A DNA stretch of 38,483 nt from Byssothecium circinans (taxonomy: Eukaryota; Ascomycota; Dothideomycetes; Pleosporales; Massarinaceae). Below, piece by piece: positions 21,871 to 31,374 of this stretch. Each line of letters begins with the position of its first letter. The first letter of the stretch is position 1. Location of the stretch: assembly GCA_010015675.1 (NCBI GenBank), contig ML976979.1, positions 981,270-1,019,752 on the forward strand, in the 5' to 3' direction. The notes below the pieces were generated by a model. The model was not told the DNA's origin, ran no database searches, and saw only the letters and a list, made by a program, of their open reading frames with translations. The position numbers and the translations under genes are program-made.

Positions 21871-22989
21871 GGCACGCTACTAAAGCGCACTTACGCTAAA
21901 GCCTAGGCTATAACTCCTTATAAAAGCTTATACTCTAGAAATTATTATTTTACTTATTTACCTTAGCTTCTCTAGTCTTTGTAGTACTAGACTATAGTCT
22001 ATAAGCCTAGCTTTTTATTACTTACTATACCTACCCTTAATTCTAAGTGTAATAGATATAACGTAGTCTTTAGATGTCTTAATATTATTTACACTTACTC
22101 TTAGGTTTAACTTCTTATATCTAGTATTAAAGTTCACGTTAGTAAGGTATGCTAGGCTTAAAGATACTATTATAGACTTACTAATCCTATAGCGCTAGCG
22201 CGCGCGTGTAGTTTTTCTTTATCTTTAGCTAAAGTTCTTTTAGAACCTATTTTCTATTTATAATGTCTTTCTTCTTCTCTATAGCTACGTTATTACTAGC
22301 ACGCTTAAAGAAGGCCTCTAGTAAAATCTTCTTCGGCATTTTAACAGTACGAGAACCTATAGTGTAAGAGAAATAGAACAAGAAATAGCATGAAGTTTAA
22401 AAATTAATAGTGATGCTGCTAAGAAGACGATAATATTGTAAGAATAGTTAAAGTAGTTAAGTAGTTAAGTAGGTCTAACCTAGTAGCATAACTCTGCCTT
22501 TATAATGCAAAGGTATAGCATAAGCTACCTTAGCAAAGAGAGACGGCGCTAGCGTCGTGAGATACTAGAGGGGAGAAGGAAGGCAATAGTAAGGGGGCCT
22601 ATTTCATCCCTAGTTCTTAGAGGACAATTCTGTCTACCCTTCTAAAATAAGCCCTAGAGCCTATAACCTAGCTCTAAGCCTCTCTTATCTAGACTTAATA
22701 AAGTTGTAAGGGTATATACAACTTATAAATGAATATAATTAGCTATTCGTGGAAGCTTAGGGCAACGTGACTAAGTAGTAGGTAAGCAGCCTAAAGGGTA
22801 AGTAAGCTAGGAGTGATTAGTACCTAAGTAGAGTAGCGCTGCTTACTAGCTATAGTAGGAGAGAGAGTACTAGAGAAATTTAACTATCTACCTAAATAAG
22901 ATAGTAGTAACCCTTTAGGATCTAGACTATAATTAGTATGTTAATAGCCTCTATACTAGATATATCTAGTATTAGAGTAGATAGATGCA

Positions 22990-23290
22990 ATATAGCTTTA
23001 GTTAATAATATAAGGCTATTAATAGTACTTACTAAGCCTAAGTAGTACGCTAACTACCTAAGTAGAACTATAGCTTTAGTTAATAATAACCTTACTATAG
23101 TAAGCTTAATAGTACTTATTAAGTCTAAGTAGTATACTAACTACCTAAGCAAGATAGTAGTAGTATAGCTTTAATTAATAATAACCTTACTAAGGCTTTT
23201 AGTAATATAATAGTACCTACTAAGGCTAAGTAGTATACTAACCTAAATAAGACTATAGCTTTAGTTAATAATAATCTTACTAAGGTATAT
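22990..23290. repeat. degenerate tandem array, about 80-95 bp units, four copies
   Basis: AGCTTTAGTTAATAATA or a one-base variant starts at about 22993, 23072, 23167 and 23257, each time followed by a related stretch with CTAAGTAGTAYGCTAACTACC-like sequence. Units vary in length. Confidence 0.65.
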
Positions 23291-23383
23291 ATATAGTTTA
23301 ATACTACTAAGAGTACCTATTAACTATTAGCTCTAATATAATAAGCTAGATAAAGTATAATAATACTCTTATTACTCTCCCCT

Positions 23384-23545
23384 TTAATATCTCTTTTCTA
23401 ATATCTATTCTTTAACGTCTTCTTTTTAATATTTATTCTTTAATGTCTCCTTTCTAATGTCTATCTTCTAATATCTCCTTTTAATATCTCTTCTTTAATA
23501 TCTATCTTTTAATATTTATCCTCTATTATCTCTCCTCCTCTATCT
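23384..23545. repeat. pyrimidine-rich minisatellite
   Basis: About ten units of 12-16 bases resembling TTTAATATCTCTTC or TCTAATATCTATTC, giving strong C+T bias on the plus strand. It directly follows the array at 22990-23290. Confidence 0.7.
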
Positions 23546-24228
23546 ATTAAGCTACAGAAGTAGGGAGAGGTAGGTTAAAAAGGATAGAAGTAAGAATACT
23601 AGTATTAATTTTAGACTAGGTTAGTTTAGTATCCTAGTTATCTTTAGGTTTAGGTTATTAAGAGGAGGTAATAGGAGGGTATTAAGGTAACTTACTACTT
23701 ATTCTTACTTTTTATAGTCTTATTCTTCTACTCTAGGTAGGAAGAGTTAGAATACTAGTAGGGATATAGTAATAGCTTTATTTCCTATAGGACTATATTA
23801 TAGGTAGTAGATACTATCTATATCCTTACTATTATCTTTTTTATTACTATAGTTATCTTTATTACTATCATCTCTTTTCTTTCTATTATCTCTCTTCTTT
23901 CTTACGCTTAACGCAATTGCTTCTATATACCTAGCTTTTTATGCTAGAGGGCTAATTAGACTTACTAGTATATTAAAGATAGTTAGAAATTATATAAAGA
24001 AGTAAAATAAGAAAGCTTTTTTTTTACTTTAAGTAACCTACTTATTTCTAGCCTACTATATAATTTCCTTAGAAATTATATAGGGGATTAGAAATCTAAG
24101 GTTTTATAGATATTTCTATAAATCTACTATTTTTAAAAATTAAACCTCTATTTAATAGCATTTTAAAGTAATAAAATAGTAAATAAAGCTAGTAAAATAA
24201 TAATATTTTTTTAATTCCTAAAGCATTT

Positions 24229-24297
24229 TAAGCCCCTAAAAACGGCAAAAAAAATGCCTATAAAATAGGGGCTAATAAAAAAGCCCCTAAATTAGGG
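24229..24297. repeat. inverted repeat AGCCCCTA / TAGGGGCT
   Basis: AGCCCCTA near 24231 and TAGGGGCT near 24267 can pair as a hairpin; the motif returns as AGCCCCTA near 24289. It may be part of a small decayed transposon. No target duplication is seen. Confidence 0.4.
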
Positions 24298-25148
24298 ATT
24301 TCTGACCATAGTACTAATATCAAGCATATAGTTGTTGGCGGCTACAATGATTCACTAATAGCCCTTTAGCCCGTAGACTATAAACCTAGGGCAGGCCGCT
24401 TAGGCGCGTAGTAGCTAAAACACACAAGGCTAAAGCACGGCGTAAGGGAAAAGTATCCCCTCTTAAGCTATAGCTATATCTTATAGCAGAGCGGCGTTTA
24501 GTTTAACTACTACTTACTTAGCCTACTAATTACTCTCTTAATGCTAACTAATTCTTTAATGTCTATATCTGCCCTTATCTACATTCATCCATACTTAACT
24601 AAGACTAAGTATGTCTCTATCATAGCAACATCTAAATAATAATAACAATAAACTAGTCTACGCAGAGTATAGCATAAATTACCTTTGCGCTAGATGTTCC
24701 TTAGCCTTTCTAGAAGCTCTAGCGGAATATGATAGATATAAGGATATATATAATTATTATAATAACTCTAAGCTGCTCATTCTTGATAGTATAAGGTAGT
24801 CTTTAATTAGGTATTACAAATCTTTCTATAAATTAAAGGAAGCTAAGCTAGACTATATAGTTTTGAGCTAGCGTGTCCGTGCGCGTAACGCCTAGATTCG
24901 CGTAACGCCCGCCTTTTACTAGGAAAATTAAAGAAAATAAGTAACTTTAAAGCTATATAACTTTTTAATTACTTTTTCTTTTTAAAAGCTTCCTTAACTA
25001 AAGTTATAGAGAAAAACTATCTTTATAACTTTAAAATTTTAGTTTTTTAATAATAATTAGTTTAAAGAAAAAAGCATAAAAGTACTAAAACTTAAGTCTT
25101 TAAAATTAAAAAATAATATTTTTTTAGAAGTAAAGTATACTATTTAGA

Positions 25149-25553
25149 NNNNNNNNNNNNNNNNNNNNNNNNNNNNNNNNNNNNNNNNNNNNNNNNNNNN
25201 NNNNNNNNNNNNNNNNNNNNNNNNNNNNNNNNNNNNNNNNNNNNNNNNNNNNNNNNNNNNNNNNNNNNNNNNNNNNNNNNNNNNNNNNNNNNNNNNNNNN
25301 NNNNNNNNNNNNNNNNNNNNNNNNNNNNNNNNNNNNNNNNNNNNNNNNNNNNNNNNNNNNNNNNNNNNNNNNNNNNNNNNNNNNNNNNNNNNNNNNNNNN
25401 NNNNNNNNNNNNNNNNNNNNNNNNNNNNNNNNNNNNNNNNNNNNNNNNNNNNNNNNNNNNNNNNNNNNNNNNNNNNNNNNNNNNNNNNNNNNNNNNNNNN
25501 NNNNNNNNNNNNNNNNNNNNNNNNNNNNNNNNNNNNNNNNNNNNNNNNNNNNN
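25149..25553. other. assembly gap (405 N)
   Basis: Unresolved bases join AT-rich RIP-mutated DNA on the left to the first codons of a pogo-type transposase on the right. The left end of that transposon is hidden in the gap. Confidence 0.99.
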
Positions 25554-25556
25554 AAT

Positions 25557-27143
25557 ATGGATGCCCGTGAGCTCGCTATTCAATCAGCTATCAACGATTT
25601 CAATTCTGGCGTGTATTCTAGCCAGCGCGCTGCGGCTAAGGCGTACGGCGTCCCTCGACCAACTCTCTCTGCACGCATACGCGGCGCGACCGACAGCCGC
25701 ACCAGCCATCAGCATCAGCAGCGGCTGACTCCTCTGCAGGAGGAATTCCTTGTTGAATGGATCCTTGAAGAAGACGCACGCGCCTGCCCTCCATCCCATG
25801 CTCGCGCTCGAGAAATGGCGAATCAAATCCTGCGTATGAACGGCGACAATTAGCCTGTTGGCAAGCTTTGGACCTTACACTTCCTCCAACGACAACTACG
25901 CGTTGCCTTAGTAGTAGGCTGGAAGATTAATGCTTAAAGAGCTCATGCAGCTACGCCAGATTAACTCTGCGCGTTCCTAGAGCTCTACGAGCAGACGCGA
26001 CAGCGCCTCAATATACAGACGGGCAATACGTACAATATGGATGAGACTGGCGTCGCGCTAGGAGTATGTATAAACACGAGAGTACTCTCTAGTAGTTAGA
26101 AAAAGAAGGCTTACATCAAGTCTCTAGAGAATCGCGAGTGGGTCTTAATAATCGAGTGTGTATCAGCATTAGGTTGGAAGCTACGCTGCGCAGTTATCTT
26201 TAAGGGCTAGAGCCTGTAGACTACCTAGTTCTCACCAGAGTTAGTACCAGACTGGCTCTATACAACCTCTGAGAATGGATAGACGTTAAAAGTAATTAGC
26301 GTAGAGTGGCTACAGCGCATATTTATCCTAGAGACAGCACTAGCTAATGGCCAGCACTGACTGCTCATCTTAGACGGCCACGGCAGCCATATTGATATTG
26401 AGTTCCTATGGCTCTATAAACAGAATCGAATTCAGCTCCTATACCTGCCTGCGCACTCCTCCCATGTCCTACAGCCTCTAGATCTGGCTCCTTTCTCTGT
26501 TATCAAGTCAAACTATCGACGTCAGATCCAGGAGCTTGCATCGCTTGATGACGCAGCGCCTGTTAAGAAGGAGCGCTTTATTGCCTGCTATAATCAAGCT
26601 AGAGAGGAAGGCTTCACAGAACGTGTAATTCAAGCTAGCTGGCAGGCCGCTGGCCTCTGCCCGTTCAACATCAATCACGTGCTTAGTTCATCGCAAGTCT
26701 CTCAAAGGCCAGCGACGCCTATACGCCAGAAGCGACCTCAATCACCTACTCAGAGCTTCCTCTCTACACCTCAAGGACCTCGCGATCTCTATATAGCTCA
26801 GCAGGCGCTCCAGAGTTATGAGAACCTAGGTCGTACGACTCGGCTGCTCCTACAGAAAGCAGGCAAGGCGCTAGCATCTGCAAATGCTAGAGCAGCAGGG
26901 CTAGAGGCAGAGAAAAGACGCCTTGAATATTGTCTTGAGACTACTAGCTCTCAACGGCGTCAAAAGCGCGTTCATGTAGACCCAAATCAACGCTTTGCAG
27001 ATGTTAAGAATATAGGAGCTGCTATTCGCCAGTCAGCTGCTATAGAGGCTCAGCAGAGCAGAGCTCCTGTACAGAGAGCTGCAGAGAGAGCTGAAGCAGC
27101 TATAGCAGCTAAGGCTCTTCAGTCTATGTGTACTCAATGGTAA
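25557..27143 (+). pseudogene. Tc1/mariner-superfamily pogo/Fot1-type transposase
   Basis: A 528-codon reading frame from ATG 25557 to TAA 27141-27143. The N-terminus has a Psq-type helix-turn-helix (SQRAAAKAYGVPRPTLSARI) and the start of a CENP-B-type second HTH (LTPLQEEFLVEWILEED). The DDE_1 catalytic core shows NMDETGVALG (first Asp), LLILDGHGSHID (second Asp) and LPAHSSHVLQPLDLAPFS (third Asp). The C-terminus is Gln/Arg/Ala-rich and probably coiled. Nine in-frame nonsense codons occur at 25851, 25935, 25962, 26097, 26208, 26217, 26226, 26280 and 26358 (TAG or TAA except TGA at 26358), and there is no frameshift. All lie in the middle third; the last 780 bases are clean. A terminal repeat was not identified. 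Confidence 0.92.
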
Positions 27144-27225
27144 TTATAGTAGCGTGGTGGAGAGATATCGCGTGTTTAGTGCAGGTGTCGCGTTTTAGTG
27201 GGGTGGCTTGAAACCCTATGTGGCT
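27144..27225. other. transposase 3' flank / junction with HET gene
   Basis: About 80 bases with TGTCGCG/TATCGCG motifs lead from the pogo-type stop codon into the readable start of the HET gene. The right end of the transposon should lie here, but its partner end is in the assembly gap. Confidence 0.4.
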
Positions 27226-30200
27226 CAAAACTATATAGTCTAGCTTATAAGGTCTGGGTGCTATCTATACAGTCTCATAGAGCTCTATTATAACGCATTC
27301 CCTATCAACTTAGATTTGCCTATTACTCTTAAATTCGACCTTAGAGACTAAGGGCTCTAGAAATACGTTTTTAATATTTATACTAAGAAGGAACACACTA
27401 AGATCTAGCTTGGCCTAACTAGTAGCTATAATCCTAGCCTAGCTTATAATATCATCACTAAATAACTAAAGCAGGTTCTAATAATACATAACGATAGCGA
27501 GCTAGGGCGTACTCCCATCCGGACAGTGGGATTCCTAGAGATATTTTCAAGATGATTCAAGATTAGTTGCAGTAATGCGAAACCAAACACCAAGAATGCC
27601 GCCATGATTCAACAGCAGAGATGCCTACTAGGCTGGTTGACGTTGGTACAAATAACTTAAGTACTATTCATCTCATAGAAACTAACAATAAGTCCTAAGC
27701 ACCGTATTTAACTTTGAGTTACTGTTAGGGTAGGTGTACTAACATTAAAAAGAGGACCATAGCAGGAAATTCTAAGGTTCCTTTTAGGGAGTTATCACAA
27801 ACATTCCAAGACGCTATTATAGTGACGCGGAGCCTAGGCTTCACCTATCTTTAGATTAATTTACTTTGCATAATCCAAGGGAATGAAATTGACTAGGAAC
27901 GTAAAAGTGCTAAAATAGTAAAAGTTTATGCTAACAGCGTTTTAAACCTAGCAGCGAGCTATTCCCTAGATATAGTACTAGGACATAAGTATCTAGACTA
28001 TCTAAAAAAGTAGAAACTACTAACTATAGAAAATATCTACTATAATTAGTTTTGTATAGGTAATCGCTTACAATAGTGATTAGGGAGGGTATAAATAGTA
28101 GTCTATTAATTTAGTACTTTATTTACTAGCCTCTAGCTTAGATAACTACCTAAATCCTCTGCGGTACGCTCTTAATAAGCTTGTTAATACTAGCCTATAG
28201 TATTGCTCTCTACGCTTCTTAAGCGCATTAAGTAAAGTAATCTCTATCAACTCCTCTAAAGCCCTAGCCTTCAAGGTTAGGATACAATTTGACTAGCTTC
28301 TGCTTTAGCAGCTACTAGAGATGCTTGATAGGGTTGATATTTAGTGAGTACGGCGGCCAATTAATAACCTTAATTTCATGCGTGTTAAGCTAATCAGTGG
28401 TTTCTCACGACTTATAGATAGGAGCATTATCCTGCATGAATTAGTAGGGCTTATACTTCTCCTTCTCTTAATTAAAGTCCTCCTCCTCTAGCTTATTTTA
28501 GGGTAGTAGGCTATCTTCTAGTATATTAGTATATAAGGTAGAGGTATACCTACGCGAGCCTCTAACGCGTTCTATAGTAATTAATTCACTCCTTCTACCT
28601 AGCTAAATAGCTGCCTAAAACATCTAGCGTAGTACTAATTGCCTAGCCCTACCTTTAACTATCTCCTTATACTACTTCTACTATAGTGTATAAAATACCT
28701 ATACGCGTTTCTTACCGCGTCCTCTCTCTACTAAGCACTCATCAGAGAACTTAACGCGTACCTAGCTTTTGTAGCGGTTAAGACGCGCCTACCTAAGGCG
28801 GTTACAGGCGTCTAATAGAGAAAACGCTAGCCATAGTTTCACGGCCTACTTCTTTATACCATACTTATTTAGTAGGCGAGAGAGCGTTCTTGAGGAAACG
28901 TTAGGCATGCTAATAGCCTCTGCTTTCAGCTTTGCGTACTTTATACGCGGGTATTAGCGAATAATCCGTAGTAGTCAACGCTTATCTTAAGCATCCATTT
29001 TCTTTAAAGCTCCTTTACGCGGTAATGAGGTAATTTTCCTATGCTTATTCTATCTCTTTATAGTGTCATAGTAGGTTAATTTGCTAACGCAAAACGTATC
29101 CTAGATTACCTTAGGTTTGACGCGATTCTCAACCGCGCTAAGTATAGCCGCGCGTAGGTGTGGGCTTAGCTCTTTCTTAGGTAGGCACGCACGTAATATA
29201 TCGCCTGAAAAGGACTAGCGGAGGGTAGTATAAGGCGGCGCCATTAATTTAACGTAAAAAACGCGTAAACTAAGTAAGGATTAGTGGTAGTAGGTAGTGT
29301 TAAAGTTTAGGTATAATTTACTTAATTTAGATGGTCTAGATACTTTTATCTTAGCACTATAGCTATAAAGGCTTAATGTTAGAACGTAATCAGTTCTACG
29401 TTACTTCGTGTTATTAGAAGTACTATACTAATCTAATATCCTTTCCTAACCCTAATAGATTATAGATAAAAGCCATAGATATCTATTAGGCTTTTAACCC
29501 CTAATCTAAATTTAACTTACTAGGGCTAGGAAAGCCTCTACCACTAGTAAGTAGAGGCTAGGTCTTGCAAGAAAATATGCTATCCTATAGGATAGTACAC
29601 TTTCTTCCTAGGGAGGTTATCTAGGAATATTACTAGCTATTAGTAAGGGAATCTTTCTATTATAGCTACTAGTCTCTAAATAGGCTACCTTATAAGTTTA
29701 AAGGGAAAGCAGCCTTATTACTACAGACTATTCTAGTGATCTAGAATAGGTTTAAGAATTTCTTGAAATTAGGTCTAGGCAACCATCATCTAGACAATAG
29801 CAAGCAGAAGGCCCTAGAAATAATAAGTCGTGCAAAGCCTAATTAGGAAGCCTGAAGCTAACTCTATTACTAATAGTATAAGATTATTACAGAGTATAGT
29901 AAAAAAGACCTAATGAAGTTAAAAGATATATTACTAGCGATCTAGACGTTAGCCTAAGGGTTTTAAGAGATAACTAGTAATGAATACTATTCTAGCTTCT
30001 AGTAAGATGACCTCCTTACTAGGCTTCTATTTAAAAGATTCTAATTGTAACCCTCTAGATCCTATAAGGACTAACTTATAAGTGCCCTATTATAGTCCTA
30101 GGCTGCTACTAAGTATAGAGTATAGTTTAAACACTTATCTTTACTCTCCTTAAATGCCTCCATGAAGCTAGACTAGCCTTTAGATGCACGCATACAAAAG

Positions 30201-30866
30201 ATTCTTATTGTCCTAATGGAGCCTTAGTCTCTTGCTATAGGCTAGATAAGTTAAGCTAAACTAGAAATTCATACCCTTACGTAGGAAATATCTAGTAGAA
30301 GTCCTAACTAGAATCTAACACCTAAATAGAGAATTTCTAAGATTATAAGGATCCTATGGTCCTTCTCTATAAATATCTAGGGTATTTACAAAGATTTAGA
30401 GAGTAAGTATAAATATTATAAAGAGTACGGACATGGACTATACAGCTTGCAATCTAGCAAGGATGCATAGATTAGAAATAGGGCATCTAAATGTTATAGC
30501 TATAGATTAAACATACCTTATCACTTAACTAGCACTAACTACTACTTTAGTTAGTCTAGGGCATGGTTCACTAGTAATATACGTTAGGCCAAGAGATAAG
30601 AGGATATCTAGAGACATAGGTAGGACAAAATTCTTAAGTATAACTCCTTTAAGCTTAACTTTAATACTTTAACCTTAGTAGAAAGTTACTAGGGGAAGTC
30701 TATGCTCTATTTATACATTAAGGGAACGTCTAGTTTATTAGTAGAGCTAGATACTAACTTATAGAAGTACCATAGAATTAGTGTGTATAGAAAAGAATAA
30801 TAGCATAATATAGGTATAAGCTATAACTTAGATAAATGGGAGGAGAAGACTATTAGGCTTATTTAA
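27226..30866 (+). pseudogene. HET-domain (heterokaryon incompatibility) gene, RIP-killed and split by a transposon
   Basis: HET proteins trigger incompatibility and cell death in filamentous fungi. Reading through TAG/TAA as Trp/Gln, the N-terminal part gives IRSGCYLYSLIELYYN (about 27250), then CETKHQECRHDSTAEM and PTRLVDVGTNN (about 27570-27660), and the HET signature APYLTLSYC-stop-G (about 27700-27732; Trp expected at the stop). It continues FRELSQTFQDAIIVTRSLGF and LLCIIQGNEID to VYANSVLNLAASYS (about 27960). After the inserted Tc1/mariner element it resumes with SRG-stop-VLQENMLSYRIVHF (about 29545-29600), ITEYSKKDLM, NEYYSS and LLTRLLFKRF. It ends KWEEKTIRLI with TAA 30864-30866. The 5' end is probably cut by the pogo element. 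Small frame changes or introns remain. Dead by RIP. Confidence 0.85.
28111..29244 (-). pseudogene. Tc1/mariner transposase nested in the HET gene
   Basis: The minus-strand ATG at 29244 opens MAPPYTT. Further on come a helix-turn-helix region, VSSRTLSRLLNKYGIKK, then VKFSDECLVERG (first catalytic Asp), FMQDNAPIYKS (second Asp) and INWPPYSLNINPIKHL, where Lys replaces the third acidic residue (Glu expected). The C-terminus (RALEELIEI onward, then SVPQRI and a TAA at 28113-28111) is offset by one base near the sequence LYPNLEG. Many TAG codons replace Trp. It lies antisense inside the HET gene: HET sequence ends by about 28080 and resumes by about 29490. Terminal repeats and the TA duplication were not resolved. 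Confidence 0.85.
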
Positions 30867-31374
30867 AAGGTTGCTACTAGATAGCGTAATTACGGACGAC
30901 TATTAGTAGGAGGGGGAGGCATAAAGTACCATGGTAGCTAAGGTTAAGTTAGATCGCAAAGCTATAGGGTTTAAGTTAGCCTACTTGCTAAGACTATGCA
31001 CAGCCACAGGTGTGACTACTATTAGCTATGTTCTTGAGGCTAAGTCCTTAAGGCTAAGTTTGGCACGGCTGACGGCCGTTAACCCATTTCCGCTCTGTTA
31101 TCTAACATTCTCATCCATAGATCACCTCCATTAACATTCTCGTCTTTATGATTTTCAGATTATTCTGTACGCGCACTAGGTCTGGACTAAAACGAATTCA
31201 TGCGCGCTCCGTCTAGTAGGATCCCCACTGATACCAATTCTTAGCCTTACCGTAAAAGGCTTAATCAGTCTCCGCTTTTAGACATTTATTATTGATATAC
31301 TACGGAGATTATAAGTTGAACATTCCCTCAAAGCTCTCGACTACTGTATAGTGGCGCGCACGAATTTGCTCGAT
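30867..31374. other. intergenic between HET and NACHT remnants, less RIP-mutated
   Basis: CA and TG dinucleotides are much commoner here than on either side (for example around 31000-31100 and 31180-31240). No gene recognised; a 67-codon frame at 30931 has no domain. It probably holds the promoter of the NACHT gene. Confidence 0.5.

Larger units (their letters stand above)
17719..25148. other. RIP-saturated AT-rich block without intact genes
   Basis: About 7.4 kb rich in TA, TAG and CTA and nearly free of CA and TG, while CG islands such as GCGCGC survive. From 22993 to 23443 I count one CA and no TG. No ORF of gene size exists. Fragments that can be named are listed separately; the remainder is most likely old transposon sequence mutated past recognition. 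A plus-strand frame near 19075-19330 (FILKKDYEFIILP onward) stays readable if TAG/TAA are taken as Trp/Gln but matches nothing I know. Confidence 0.8.

Noticed and set aside
25140..25583. Minus-strand frame of 147 codons across the assembly gap
   Set aside because: Almost all of it is N; it is an artefact.
29300..29460. Terminal inverted repeat of the Tc1/mariner element
   Set aside because: A weak match between this stretch and the inverse of 28065-28110 was seen, but it needs gaps and gives no TA duplication, so the borders were left open.
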